Positions 51,506-60,158 of a DNA stretch of 64,000 nucleotides are shown here, piece after piece. The notes under the pieces are model-generated. The model saw only the letters and a program-made list of their open reading frames with translations. It did no database searches and was not told the origin of the DNA. Within the stretch, counting starts at the first letter, position 1. The number at the start of each line of letters is the position of its first letter. Source of the stretch: JACKEQ01 sp041389565. GTDB lineage: Bacteria > Myxococcota_A > UBA796 > GCA-2862545. Position numbers and translations under genes: made by a program. The stretch spans positions 620,001 through 684,000 of the forward strand of contig JAWKRP010000002.1 of NCBI GenBank assembly GCA_041389565.1, in the 5' to 3' direction.

Positions 51506-52064
51506 CGCGCTGCTCCTCGGGGCGGCGGCCCATGGGGCCCTGCTGGTGGGGCCCGCGCTGCTCCTGGGTCGGCTGACCCCGTGGGGCGCGGCCGCAGCGG
51601 GGGTGTTCGCGCTGGCGTCCGTGCTGGAGGGCTCGGTCGCGAGCTCGAGCCGCTCCGTCGGGCCCCCTCCGATGGGGGAGGTGGCGCGGGGACTGGCCCT
51701 CCTGGTGGCCCTGTGGGTTGCGGTGGCGACGCCCGGAGGGCTCGTGGGCACGGCGCCGCTGGGGTTCGCGTGTGTGCTGGGCGGCCTCGGGCTGCGCGTC
51801 TGGGCGGCCCGGTCGCTCGGCGAAGGGTTCGGACCGGGGTTGGCGCCGACGGTGGCCTGGGTGTCCGACGGGCCGTACCGGTGGCTTCGGCATCCGTCCG
51901 AGGTCGGACTGCTCGGGAGCGCCCTCGGGGTGGCCCTCGTCGCGGGCTCGTCCCTCGGAGCGCTCGTGTGGGTGGGCCTCGTGGCGGTCCCCGGTGTGGC
52001 GAGGACGGTGCTGGAGGACCGCGCCGTTCGGGTCCCGGGTGCTGCTGCGGCCACCACGCCTTAG
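51492..52064 (+). CDS. Isoprenylcysteine carboxyl methyltransferase-like membrane protein
   Basis: The 190-residue protein has four to five helices and the C-terminal motif DGPYRWLRHPSEVGLLG, characteristic of ICMT/phospholipid methyltransferase-like proteins, where the RHP segment binds S-adenosylmethionine. A second usual motif, with a Glu after the last helix, is only partly evident (VLEDRAV). The bacterial substrate is unknown; lipids or small thiols are likely. Confidence 0.72.
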   Translation: MARRSALLLGAAAHGALLVGPALLLGRLTPWGAAAAGVFALASVLEGSVASSSRSVGPPPMGEVARGLALLVALWVAVATPGGLVGTAPLGFACVLGGLGLRVWAARSLGEGFGPGLAPTVAWVSDGPYRWLRHPSEVGLLGSALGVALVAGSSLGALVWVGLVAVPGVARTVLEDRAVRVPGAAAATTP

Positions 52065-52085
52065 GGGAGGGCGCGTGGAGGGTCG

Positions 52086-53567
52086 ATGCGGACCGTGCTG
52101 AGTGTGCTCGTGGTGCTGGCCATCGGATGCAAGGGATCGGTGGAGGACACCGACCCGGACACCGAGACCGACGCCGATGCGGATGCAGACGCCGACACGG
52201 ATGCCGATGCCGACATCGACGCGGACACGGATGCCGACACCGACGCGGACGCGGACACCGATGCGGACTCGGACACCGACACCGACACCGATACCGACAC
52301 CGACACGGACACGGATTCCGACACCGACACGGATTCGGACACGGACACGGATTCCGACACCGACACGGATTCCGACACCGATTCGGACACCGACACGGAT
52401 TCCGACACCGACACCGACACCGATTCGGACACGGACACCGACACCGATTCGGACACGGACACGGACACCGATTCGGACACCGACGCGGACGCCGACACCG
52501 ACACCGACGCGGACGCCGACACCGACGCGGACGCCGACACCGACGCGGACGCCGACACCGACGCCGATGCGGACACCGACACCGACGCGGACGCCGACAC
52601 CGACGCCGATGCGGACACCGACGCCGATGCGGACACCGACGCGGACGCGGACACCGACGCGGATGCGGACACCGACGCCGATGCAGACACCGACGCGGAC
52701 GCGGACACCGACGCGGATGCGGACACCGATGCGGATGCGGACACCGACACCGACACCGACACCGGCGTGACCACGGTGGCCTGCGAAGGCGTCTGGACGG
52801 GCCTCCCCGCGGGGGGCGTCACGTTGCCCGGCAACAGCCCGGAGGGGGTGCGGCTCGGTCCGGACTGCGGGCTCTACATCGCCGAGGGCGACGCCATCTA
52901 CCGCATCGACCCCGCGACTCCGACCGTCGCGACCGTCTTCGCGACCGACAACCGCGCGAACGGCCTCCAGGGTCTCGACTTCGGCGCGGACGGGAACCTG
53001 TACGTGGCCGCGCGGGGCACGACCAACGCGGTGGTGCGCTTCGATGGCACGACCGGCGCCTACATCGACGAGTTCGCGACCGCCGACTTCGACCAGCCGA
53101 ACACCCCGCGCTTCGGGCCCGATGGCCGGCTGTACGTCTCGTCGCGCAACACCGGAGCGGTCGTCCGGTTCGAAGCCGATGGCACGCCGCTCGGGGAGTT
53201 CGCCACCCACCCGTCGCTCGGGAGCCCCGAAGGCCTCGTGTTCGCCGCCGACGGCTCGCTGCTCGTGTCGGGCCGCACGAACTCGGTGGTCCTCCGCTTC
53301 GACGGGACGACCGGGAGCTTCATCGAGACCGTGATCTCCCAGCCCGACGTGAACGCGCCCGAAGGGCTCGGCTTCACGTCCGACGGGTCGCTCTGGATCA
53401 GCAGCCGCGACTCCGGCCAGCTCATCCAGCTCGAGGGCGGCACGTGGACGGAGCTCTCGCGGTTCACGTTCCCGGTGAACGAGGAGCCCATCGGGCTCGA
53501 GATCACGCCCGTCGACGTGGTGGTCGTGGCCCTGCGCGGCACGGGCCGCATCACCGAGGCGCCGTAG
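52086..53567 (+). CDS. Asp-Thr repeat lipoprotein with NHL/SMP-30-like propeller
   Basis: The 493-residue protein has the lipobox LAIGC (Cys15), then about 205 residues of DT/DA/DS repeats, the longest linker in the window. The C-terminal propeller (about 230-493) has blades such as GLDFGADGNLYVA, PRFGPDGRLYVS and GLVFAADGSLLVS, resembling NHL/SMP-30 proteins. Enzymatic metal ligands are not clear, so ligand binding is the safer reading. GGAGGG stands upstream. It overlaps the convergent PlsC by 17 bases. Confidence 0.8.
   Translation: MRTVLSVLVVLAIGCKGSVEDTDPDTETDADADADADTDADADIDADTDADTDADADTDADSDTDTDTDTDTDTDTDSDTDTDSDTDTDSDTDTDSDTDSDTDTDSDTDTDTDSDTDTDTDSDTDTDTDSDTDADADTDTDADADTDADADTDADADTDADADTDTDADADTDADADTDADADTDADADTDADADTDADADTDADADTDADADTDADADTDTDTDTGVTTVACEGVWTGLPAGGVTLPGNSPEGVRLGPDCGLYIAEGDAIYRIDPATPTVATVFATDNRANGLQGLDFGADGNLYVAARGTTNAVVRFDGTTGAYIDEFATADFDQPNTPRFGPDGRLYVSSRNTGAVVRFEADGTPLGEFATHPSLGSPEGLVFAADGSLLVSGRTNSVVLRFDGTTGSFIETVISQPDVNAPEGLGFTSDGSLWISSRDSGQLIQLEGGTWTELSRFTFPVNEEPIGLEITPVDVVVVALRGTGRITEAP
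52143..52767 (+). repeat. Asp-Thr/Asp-Ala/Asp-Ser coding hexamer repeat
   Basis: A 625-base run of GAC/GAT-NCN hexamers. The first half is rich in ACACGGATTC (Asp-Thr-Asp-Ser) and the second in GCGGACGCC (Asp-Ala) blocks, so it grew from at least two separate expansions. Confidence 0.9.
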
Positions 53568-54294
53568 CCCTCAGCGCTTCGAGCGCGGTGCGGGCGCTCG
53601 CCATGAGCGTCGGCAGGTCGGCGCCCTCGGTGGGGATGGGCTCACCGTAGGTGACGTGCACGCGCTGGCCGGTCACCGAGACGAGCGAGCCCGCCGGGAT
53701 GACGTCGTCGGTACCCACGATCCACGTCGGCAGGATGGGCACGCCGAGCTGCATCGCCACGTGGAACGGGCCCTTCTTGAACGGACCGAGCCCCGCGTCC
53801 GCGGAGCGGCCCCCCTCTGCCGCGATCCACAGCGAGCTGCCGGACTCCGCGAGGTGATCGACGTGCGACAGGGCCTCGATCGCGCGTGCACGGTCGTTGC
53901 GATCGACGAAGATGATGCCGGCCTCGGCCATGGCGCGCCCGAACATGGGCACCTTGCGGAGCTCGGCCTTCGCCACGAACCGCACCCGACCCGGGAACGT
54001 CGCGCAGATGGCCGGGATGTCGAGCAGGGATCGGTGGTTCGACAGCAGCACGTACGGCTGGTGGGGGTCGAACCGGTCGAGGCCCTCGGCCGTGAGGGTG
54101 GTCTTCGACAGCCGGAACACGTGCCCGCACCAGCGGTCGACCACGGCATCCACGGAGCGTGGCGACAACCGACCTGCGGCCGCACGCCCCACGACGCGCG
54201 CGGAGCACGAGAACGTGTGGCCGAACACCGCGAGGGTACGCCACCGCGTGCGCTCCACGGACGCCTCTGAGTGGTCGACGAACACACGGCTCAT
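53551..54294 (-). CDS. 1-acyl-glycerol-3-phosphate acyltransferase-like (PlsC family)
   Basis: The 247-residue protein has the HX4D motif NHRSLLDI near 86-93, FVAKAELRKVP, and AAEGGRS where typical family members have PEGTRS. The second motif is therefore altered but keeps Glu and Arg. It would acylate lysophosphatidate or another lysolipid at the inner membrane. GGAGG precedes ATG 54294 by six bases. Confidence 0.83.
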   Translation of the reverse strand: MSRVFVDHSEASVERTRWRTLAVFGHTFSCSARVVGRAAAGRLSPRSVDAVVDRWCGHVFRLSKTTLTAEGLDRFDPHQPYVLLSNHRSLLDIPAICATFPGRVRFVAKAELRKVPMFGRAMAEAGIIFVDRNDRARAIEALSHVDHLAESGSSLWIAAEGGRSADAGLGPFKKGPFHVAMQLGVPILPTWIVGTDDVIPAGSLVSVTGQRVHVTYGEPIPTEGADLPTLMASARTALEALRATAPR

Positions 54295-54365
54295 GGCGCC
54301 TCCGCGTCCGATCTACCTGGGAATGTCGGCTCGCGCCCGGCCGACCACGTCGATACGGACGAGCC

Positions 54366-54737
54366 ATGTGGCTCCTCCTGCTCGTGGCGTGCGCCGATCC
54401 CCTGCTCACCGAAGCCGTCAGTGCCGACCTCGGCACGAAGCTGTGCTCGCTCGGCCACCCGAACGCGGAGTGCGGGAAGGGCCGCCGGGTGGGGTGGGCC
54501 GGAGGGGCGTGCGCCAACCGCGACCGGAAGGATCGCTGGGTCGACATCGCGGTTCCGTACACGCGCAAGGGCGACGACCACGAGATGGTGGTGCGCGTTC
54601 ATCTGAAGAGCGTGACGCCCTGCCGAGCAGGGGTCGCGGTTCAGTCCGACGACGGGCCGAATCCGGTGCTGCTCGACAACCCGATCACGTCGGGCATCGT
54701 CGGCGAAGCCCTCTGCAATCGGGTGTCGGGGCCGTAG
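54366..54737 (+). CDS. Small lipoprotein
   Basis: The 123-residue protein has a nine-residue signal (MWLLLLVAC) and a small mature domain with five further Cys, probably disulfide-bonded. The family is unknown. The start is set by the signal. It is divergent from PlsC. Confidence 0.6.
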   Translation: MWLLLLVACADPLLTEAVSADLGTKLCSLGHPNAECGKGRRVGWAGGACANRDRKDRWVDIAVPYTRKGDDHEMVVRVHLKSVTPCRAGVAVQSDDGPNPVLLDNPITSGIVGEALCNRVSGP

Positions 54738-54758
54738 CCCGGCAGCCTTCGGTCTCCC

Positions 54759-54822
54759 GAGTCCCGAGGCCCGCAGGGACGATCCGTGAGTCCCGAGGGC
54801 CCGCAGGGACGATCCGTGAGTC
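54759..54822. repeat. Tandem 30-base intergenic repeat, locus 1
   Basis: Two copies, 54759-54787 (29 bases, one G missing) and 54788-54817, plus a partial GAGTC. The consensus starts GAGTCCCGAGGGCCCGCAGG and ends in GACGATCCGT. It lies between the convergent stops at 54737 and 54829. The same pair occurs at 61186-61245. The GGGCCC core is palindromic. Confidence 0.75.
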
Positions 54823-54828
54823 TTGGAG

Positions 54829-55731
54829 CTACGGAACCGGCGGGGGCGGGGGATTCGTGTCGGTGTCGGTATCCGAGTCGGTGTCGGCGTCGGTATCCGA
54901 GTCGGTGTCGGCATCCGAGTCGGCATCGGTATCCGTGTCGGCATCGGCATCGGCATCCGAGTCGGCATCGGCATCCGTATCGGTATCGGTGTCGGAGTCG
55001 GTATCCGTATCGGTGTCACCGGTGTCGCCGGAGCCGCCCGAGTCGGTGGTGGGGAGCGTGCCCCCCTCGGTGATGTTCAGCACGTAGCCGCCGCACGCGC
55101 TGTTGTAGCCGGACACGATGATGACGATCTGCTCGCCCTGGAGGAAGTCGCGGACGATGCGCGACTGCAGCGTGCCGCCGGAGTCGTCGTTGCAGTCGAG
55201 GCCGACGGTGCTGGGGCACGGCTCACGCAGCCCGAGCGCGGTGTCGTACTGCGAGCCGAACGTATCGATCGTGTAGATGCCGTCTTCCGGGGCTGTCCAC
55301 AGGAAGCCGATGTCTTCGGAGTTCAGCGCCGACGCACACGTCAGGTTGAACTGATCGCCGGAGCCGCAGGTGTTGCCGCCGGACACCGCGAGCCCGATGT
55401 CGGACGCGAGATCGATGTCGTACTCGGGGCACGTGAAGCCCGTGCTGCTCGTGTCCCCCGAGCTGCCGGAGTCGCTGCCGCCCGAGCCACCCCCGGAGTC
55501 GCTGCCTCCGGAGTCGCCGCCGGAGTCGCCGCCCGAGTCGCTGTCGGTGTCGGAATCCGAGTCGGTGTCGGCATCGGTATCCGAGTCGGTATCGGCATCG
55601 GCATCGGCGTCGGCGTCGGTATCCGTGTCGGACTTGTCCTTCTTGCATCCGACGATCTGGATGGCCAGGAGGACGGCAGCGGCGGTCGAGACGCGGCCGG
55701 GTGCCAGCAGATCGAACAGCGGAAGTCTCAT
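54829..55731 (-). CDS. Lipoprotein with DT/DS repeats on both sides of a PPC-like domain
   Basis: The 300-residue protein has the lipobox QIVGC (Cys30), then Asp-X and Gly-Asp-Ser repeats (about 35-98), a globular region (about 100-225) with EDGIYTIDTFGSQYDTALGL-type strands split by several Cys, then a second DT linker (about 228-292) and PPPPPVP at the end. Having the acidic linker at both ends is unusual: the distal tail has no domain after it. A TACATT hexamer lies at 55772-55767. Confidence 0.75.
   Translation of the reverse strand: MRLPLFDLLAPGRVSTAAAVLLAIQIVGCKKDKSDTDTDADADADADTDSDTDADTDSDSDTDSDSGGDSGGDSGGSDSGGGSGGSDSGSSGDTSSTGFTCPEYDIDLASDIGLAVSGGNTCGSGDQFNLTCASALNSEDIGFLWTAPEDGIYTIDTFGSQYDTALGLREPCPSTVGLDCNDDSGGTLQSRIVRDFLQGEQIVIIVSGYNSACGGYVLNITEGGTLPTTDSGGSGDTGDTDTDTDSDTDTDTDADADSDADADADTDTDADSDADTDSDTDADTDSDTDTDTNPPPPPVP
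54842..55050 (-). repeat. C-terminal Asp-Thr coding hexamer repeat
   Basis: Encodes the terminal acidic tail of the lipoprotein at 54829. A second, shorter repeat of the same gene, rich in Asp-Ser and Gly-Gly-Asp-Ser, lies at about 55440-55632. Confidence 0.85.
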
Positions 55732-55859
55732 GAGCGTGGTCTCCGACCCCTGACGGGGCTCGCGGCAATGTACCCGACCGTGCGCCGTCTGGCGCGTGAT
55801 CTCCAAACGTTCCGGGAACACCGGGCTGCGTTCCCGATTCCTCCTGGATACCGGCGCGC

Positions 55860-56309
55860 ATGGACAATCCCTTCGAAGCGCCCGAGGTCGAGGACGAAGC
55901 CCCTCCTTCGTCGGATCTCGTCCCCCTCTACAGCTCGATGAACGTGGCTGGAACCACGTTCCTCGGGTCGTCGCTCGCCGGCTCCGTGATGGTGATCGCG
56001 AACGCCTGGCGGCGCCAGGAGGGCGTCCTCGCCGTCGTGCTCGCATGTGCCGTGTTCAACACCGTGTTCTTCGCGTCGGCCTTCGTGCTGCCCGACGAGA
56101 TCCCATCGTTCGTGTACACGATCGTGTCGATCGGCGCCCTTCGCTGGATGAACGATGCCTTCCACGGCACGGCGATCGCACAGCGCGAGCTCGAGGGCGT
56201 GCCGCCCGCGCCCTGGTGGCACGGGCTGCTGGTCGGGCTCGCCGGGCTCTTCGTGCTGCTCGGCGTGATCCTGCTCGCGATCGGTGCGCTCGTCGTGCTC
56301 GAGGTCTAG
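55860..56309 (+). CDS. Membrane protein of unknown function
   Basis: The 149-residue protein has an acidic Pro-rich N-terminus (MDNPFEAP) and four helices near 30-48, 60-78, 82-98 and 118-145. The MDNPFEAP start is common in small Myxococcota and planctomycete membrane proteins. No function is assigned. Its last four bases overlap the convergent stop. Confidence 0.62.
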   Translation: MDNPFEAPEVEDEAPPSSDLVPLYSSMNVAGTTFLGSSLAGSVMVIANAWRRQEGVLAVVLACAVFNTVFFASAFVLPDEIPSFVYTIVSIGALRWMNDAFHGTAIAQRELEGVPPAPWWHGLLVGLAGLFVLLGVILLAIGALVVLEV

Positions 56310-56878
56310 CGAGCCTTCGGAGGCGGGGGCGGCGGGCTCACGTCGAGCACGGTGAGGCGCCCCGCGACCACTTCGAACGGGTCGCCGTCGATGCTGTACG
56401 GGCCCGGAGGCAGGAGCCCGTCGAACACGCCGGTCTCCTTCATCTGCTCGATGGCGTAGTCGACCGCCTTCACCTGGTTCGGATCGAAGGGATGCTCGTA
56501 GTCTTCGAGCTTCGCGCCCTTCACGGCCGTGAGCTTCACCCGCCCGTAGATCCGGTCGAGGCCCGCGATCTGCTCGCGTGCATCGGTCGACTCGGGATCC
56601 AGGAGCACGGCCGCCGCGAGCCGGGCGTACACCGCACCGAGATCTCCGCGCGTCTTCGCGGCCTCCGCAGCGGCCAGATGATCGGCGGCACCGAGCTTCA
56701 GGCCGGCCACCCGGGCCTCTTCGTAGTACCGCTCGACGCGCGTCCACGCGTTCTTCTGGACCGCCTTCGCGATCTCGCCCGACATGCGGCGCGACTCCGC
56801 TTCGATCTCGGCGGGAGTGGGGGGCGCGGGCTCGGCGGCGAGGGCCGAGAGGGCGAGCAGGGTGAGCATTCCGAACAT
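56306..56878 (-). CDS. Secreted helical protein
   Basis: The 190-residue protein has a signal peptide (about 1-15, LSALA|A), a TPR-like helical region (about 25-115) with WTRVERYYEEARVAG and GDLGAVYARLAAAVLLDP, and a C-terminal beta part ending in poly-Pro. It probably binds proteins in the periplasm. AGGAGG precedes the ATG. Confidence 0.65.
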   Translation of the reverse strand: MFGMLTLLALSALAAEPAPPTPAEIEAESRRMSGEIAKAVQKNAWTRVERYYEEARVAGLKLGAADHLAAAEAAKTRGDLGAVYARLAAAVLLDPESTDAREQIAGLDRIYGRVKLTAVKGAKLEDYEHPFDPNQVKAVDYAIEQMKETGVFDGLLPPGPYSIDGDPFEVVAGRLTVLDVSPPPPPPKAR

Positions 56879-56907
56879 GCGCGCCTCCTATGGGGTCGTG
56901 CGCGGGT

Positions 56908-57663
56908 TCACCAGATCCACGGGAGCAGGACCCGCCGGCCAGCCGGATAGTCCGCGAACGTCTCGCGGTACCAGGCGTGGTTGCTCCGTGCCCGCGGCAC
57001 GAGGTTGGCCGCCGTGAACACGAACATCGCCAGCCCCGCCGGCGTGCTGGTCGCCAGCGCCCATCCGAGCCAGGTGACCAGCTCTCCGAGGTACGCGACG
57101 TTCGTGACGTGGGTGTACAGCCCTCCGGTCGGCACGGAGTAGCCGGTGTCTCCGCGCGCCCGGAGGCGCATCAGCACGTGGTCGCCGTGGTGGTGCACCG
57201 CCTGTCCCGCGAGGAACACGACGACACCGAGCCCGAAGCGGGGGTCGGTCGCCCACCCGCCGTAGTCGGCCGTTCCCAGGGCTGCCGCATTCGCGGAGGC
57301 GTTCAGGAGCTGGAAGGCGAGGCCGGACCCCACGACGGGCAGGGGCATCGGACGTACCGACGGCAACCGGAGCGGGTAGACGACCGTGCGGTAGACGTAG
57401 TGCAGCCACCACAGCCCCGCGAGCGCCAGGGGAACGGGTTCGCCCCCGTGCGGCGACAGCGCGAGCACCGCGCCGAACACCACGATTGTGGGGGCTTCCA
57501 TCACCATCCACCCGATCCGGCCCGGAATCGTGGGGCCCCAGCCCTGACGCCCGTGCCGGCCGTACGGAGCCGGCAGCCACCACAGCACGACGAACACGGG
57601 CACGGCCAGCACGAACAGGAGGGTGACGGTCGCGGAGTGGACCGCCGGATCGAGCGGGCTCAC
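56908..57663 (-). CDS. Steroid 5-alpha-reductase-like membrane protein
   Basis: The 251-residue protein has the C-terminal signature of the 3-oxo-5-alpha-steroid 4-dehydrogenase family: TGYSVPTGGLYTHVTN, YLGELVTWLGWAL, NLVPRARSNHAWY and a PWIW end. About six helices. The family reduces enone double bonds in sterols or long-chain enoyl lipids with NADPH. GTG at 57663 overlaps the preceding lipoprotein stop (GTGA), giving a 251-residue protein close to the usual length. Confidence 0.82.
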   Translation of the reverse strand: MSPLDPAVHSATVTLLFVLAVPVFVVLWWLPAPYGRHGRQGWGPTIPGRIGWMVMEAPTIVVFGAVLALSPHGGEPVPLALAGLWWLHYVYRTVVYPLRLPSVRPMPLPVVGSGLAFQLLNASANAAALGTADYGGWATDPRFGLGVVVFLAGQAVHHHGDHVLMRLRARGDTGYSVPTGGLYTHVTNVAYLGELVTWLGWALATSTPAGLAMFVFTAANLVPRARSNHAWYRETFADYPAGRRVLLPWIW

Positions 57664-58544
57664 GGAGACGGACAGAACCCGGCGTCGCGCTCGTACGCCG
57701 TTCGGGTCTTCGTGCGGGCGTCGGGCGACACCCACGCATGGCTCTGGAGCGCTTCGAACAGCCACAGGGCCCGTGCGCTGCTGCGCTCGTCGAAGCCCTC
57801 GTGGTCGGCTTCGATCGCGAAGCTGAGCTCGGCGACCTCGACGTGCCCGTCGACCCGCCACAGGGTGAGCGCGGGCTCCGCTTCGAGCGGGCCGAGATCG
57901 ATGGAAGCATCGCGGAAGACCGTCTCGGCGAACGTGGTGCCCCCGACCACCGCGAGGGGTGCGCTGTCGTCGAGGTCGGCGAAGTAGGGCGCGATGCCCG
58001 GCACCAGCCGCAGGGGATCGTTCAGCGCGTTCAGGTTCTTCGACGCGCTGATGGGCATCGTGGTGGAGTGGCTGAACCGCGACACGAAGGGCGCGGAGAT
58101 GTCTTCTTCGAGCTTGGTTCGCCCCTCGCCATCGGTCTCCATGGGCTTGGCGGCCGACACGTAGCGATCGGGCGAGCGGAACTTGATCGTGACGCTGCGC
58201 TCCCCGTCGACCACGCGCTCCCGGAACACGAAGCCCCGCGCGTTCAGCTCGCAGGAGCCGGGGGTGTCGTAGAACCGCACCTCACGCTCGGGGCTGGCGA
58301 CCGTGAAGTCGCCCTCGACCTCGAAGTCGGCGCTCTGGGCGAGGGTGGCGAGGTCGCCCCAGATCACGGAGCGCGCCCAGGGCTCGTCCTGCTCGAACGG
58401 GACGGGGTCGAGCAGGAGCTTGTACTCGCGCGAGCCGACGACACCGCGCTCGGGCCGCGAGGAGTAAGCGGCCATGCCCCGCACGTCGGCATCGACCCAG
58501 GGGGCCAGCGCGGGCGTGCATCCAACGAGGAATCCGGCGAGCAC
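57660..58544 (-). CDS. Lipoprotein, possibly CYTH-like
   Basis: The 294-residue protein begins at GTG 58544 with MLAGFLVGC; an in-frame TGA upstream rules out a longer signal except through a rare start codon. The mature part has EYKLLLDP, NARGFVFRERV, SVTIKFRSPDR and KLEEDISAP, a spacing of charged strands like the triphosphate-tunnel (CYTH) fold. That likeness is weak and unverified. Coupled by GTGA to the steroid-reductase-like gene. Confidence 0.65.
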   Translation of the reverse strand: MLAGFLVGCTPALAPWVDADVRGMAAYSSRPERGVVGSREYKLLLDPVPFEQDEPWARSVIWGDLATLAQSADFEVEGDFTVASPEREVRFYDTPGSCELNARGFVFRERVVDGERSVTIKFRSPDRYVSAAKPMETDGEGRTKLEEDISAPFVSRFSHSTTMPISASKNLNALNDPLRLVPGIAPYFADLDDSAPLAVVGGTTFAETVFRDASIDLGPLEAEPALTLWRVDGHVEVAELSFAIEADHEGFDERSSARALWLFEALQSHAWVSPDARTKTRTAYERDAGFCPSP

Positions 58545-58703
58545 GGGCGCGGCGAGCAGATCGTGGAGAGCGCGGTGCGAGATGACGGGGCCTCACGGGA
58601 TCGTCCATGTGACGGTCCCGTGACACCCGTGTACCAGAATCCGGATTCTAGTGCAACGACCCACCACGTGGCTGTTGCACGTTCGGCACGAATCTCCTGC
58701 CGG

Positions 58704-59999
58704 TCAAGACCGTCCACGGCGCGCGAGCACTCCGAGCATCGCGAGCAGCGACAGCCCGAACGGAGCGCCGCCCGACTGGTCGCATCCGCTGCCCATCACC
58801 GCGATCGCCACGTCCTGCTGGGCCTCGTTGCCGAGCTCGTCGCGCACCGACACGACCACCACGTCGTCGCCGGTGAACCTGAGCTCCGGGCTGAAGTACA
58901 GCACGCCCTGATCGATGTGGGCATGACCCGTCGCCGGGCCGGTGACGATCTCCCACTCGAGCGCACCCACCGCACCCTCGGCCGTCAGCTCGAGGGCGCC
59001 CAGGCGGTTCTTTCGGAGCACCATCAGGTCGCTCGAGATCGTCAGATCTCCCGTGACGTCCGGCTTCTGGGTGTCGTCGGGCTCCTCGACCGGCGGGGGC
59101 TCGGGGGTGTCGGTCTGCACGTCGGGACCGCCGCACACGGGACGGGGGAGGGGGCCCACGATGCTCTCGACCCAGCCGATGTAGGTGTCGGGGCGCACGT
59201 ACACACCGCCCGATCCGCAGTCCTGCGCGGCGAATCCGCGCGAGGTCACGCCCGCGAGGTACCAGGCACCGTCGGTCCCCGGCACGTACAGCGGACCGCC
59301 CGAGTCGCCGTAGCAGGAGTCCACCCCGTTGCCGCCCGCGACGAGCTCACCGGTCGGGCGGAGGGACGACTCACAGGTGGTCTGGTAGCCGCTGAGCACG
59401 TCCTGGCTACAGTCGGCGTCGCGGATGGAGGACGACGCCTCGTACAGCACGTCGGGGTACTGGGTTCCCGCGGGGTTGGTGGACCCGAAGCCCACGATCA
59501 TCGCCGGCCCGCCGTCGTACAGGGACTGGCTTCCCACACAGTCCGTCGCGATGGTGGTGGTGGGGGCGTTGCTCGGCGACGCCAGCTGCAGGACCGCGAT
59601 GTCGACCCCTTCGTACCCGTCGTACGTGGGGTGGAAGGTGGCGTTCGCGATCTGGAGGACCTGACCGCCCTGGCGGGCGTCCACGCTCCCGGTGCGCACG
59701 GCGTTGGGCGCCTCGGGCGTCACGCAGTGGGCCGCGGTGATCACGACGTTCGGGGCGACCAGGGTGCCCGTACACCCGGGCTGACCGCCGAACAGCACGG
59801 CCACGGTGCTCGGCCAGCTCCCCGGTGCCGACGGAGCGCCTCCGACCACCTGCGTGGATGCGTCGTCGGGCCGGTGGCCGAGGTCGGGGACGTCCGCATC
59901 CGGGGAGTCGGCGAGCAGGTCCACGTCGAGCGCGTCGGTCGCGGGAGCAGGAGGGACCGCCAGAGCTGCGGACAGCAGTCCGCCGATGAGTCCATACAT
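58704..59999 (-). CDS. Trypsin-like serine protease with MYXO-CTERM-like sorting tail
   Basis: The 431-residue protein has a signal peptide (about 1-14) and a propeptide to about residue 50, where QVVGG marks the mature S1 start. The triad is His in ITAAHC, Asp in GVDIAVLQL and Ser in GDSGGP. A Pro/Thr linker and a beta domain (about 310-400) follow. The C-terminus GCDQSGGAPFGLSLL then a short Arg tail has the Cys, hydrophobic helix and Arg cluster of MYXO-CTERM sorting signals. It is a surface-anchored or processed secreted protease. Confidence 0.85.
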   Translation of the reverse strand: MYGLIGGLLSAALAVPPAPATDALDVDLLADSPDADVPDLGHRPDDASTQVVGGAPSAPGSWPSTVAVLFGGQPGCTGTLVAPNVVITAAHCVTPEAPNAVRTGSVDARQGGQVLQIANATFHPTYDGYEGVDIAVLQLASPSNAPTTTIATDCVGSQSLYDGGPAMIVGFGSTNPAGTQYPDVLYEASSSIRDADCSQDVLSGYQTTCESSLRPTGELVAGGNGVDSCYGDSGGPLYVPGTDGAWYLAGVTSRGFAAQDCGSGGVYVRPDTYIGWVESIVGPLPRPVCGGPDVQTDTPEPPPVEEPDDTQKPDVTGDLTISSDLMVLRKNRLGALELTAEGAVGALEWEIVTGPATGHAHIDQGVLYFSPELRFTGDDVVVVSVRDELGNEAQQDVAIAVMGSGCDQSGGAPFGLSLLAMLGVLARRGRS

Positions 60000-60048
60000 C
60001 ACAAACCTCACAAACAAGAAAACGGGCAAAGGCGCCCATGCGGCGCTC

Positions 60049-60095
60049 CTGAGAGTGTACGGGACGACCATCGCACGCAGTGTTCGAACTCTCAG
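60049..60095. promoter_or_regulatory. Inverted repeat and GTTCGAAC palindrome between protease and divergent gene
   Basis: CTGAGAGT (60049-60056) and ACTCTCAG (60088-60095) are perfect complements 31 bases apart. The palindrome GTTCGAAC lies at 60082-60089. TACACT on the minus strand (60059-60054) is a possible -10 for the protease and overlaps the left arm, so binding there would block it. Confidence 0.45.
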
Positions 60096-60158
60096 AATGC
60101 GATTGTTCGGAATGACGGGTGCTCGAACCGCCGGGTGGTCGCGGCCCGGGGGAAGGCG

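Noticed and set aside
52143..52767. Regular short repeats that could be taken for a CRISPR array or satellite
   Set aside because: There are no spacers. The period is six bases and the frame encodes Asp-X throughout an otherwise normal lipoprotein.
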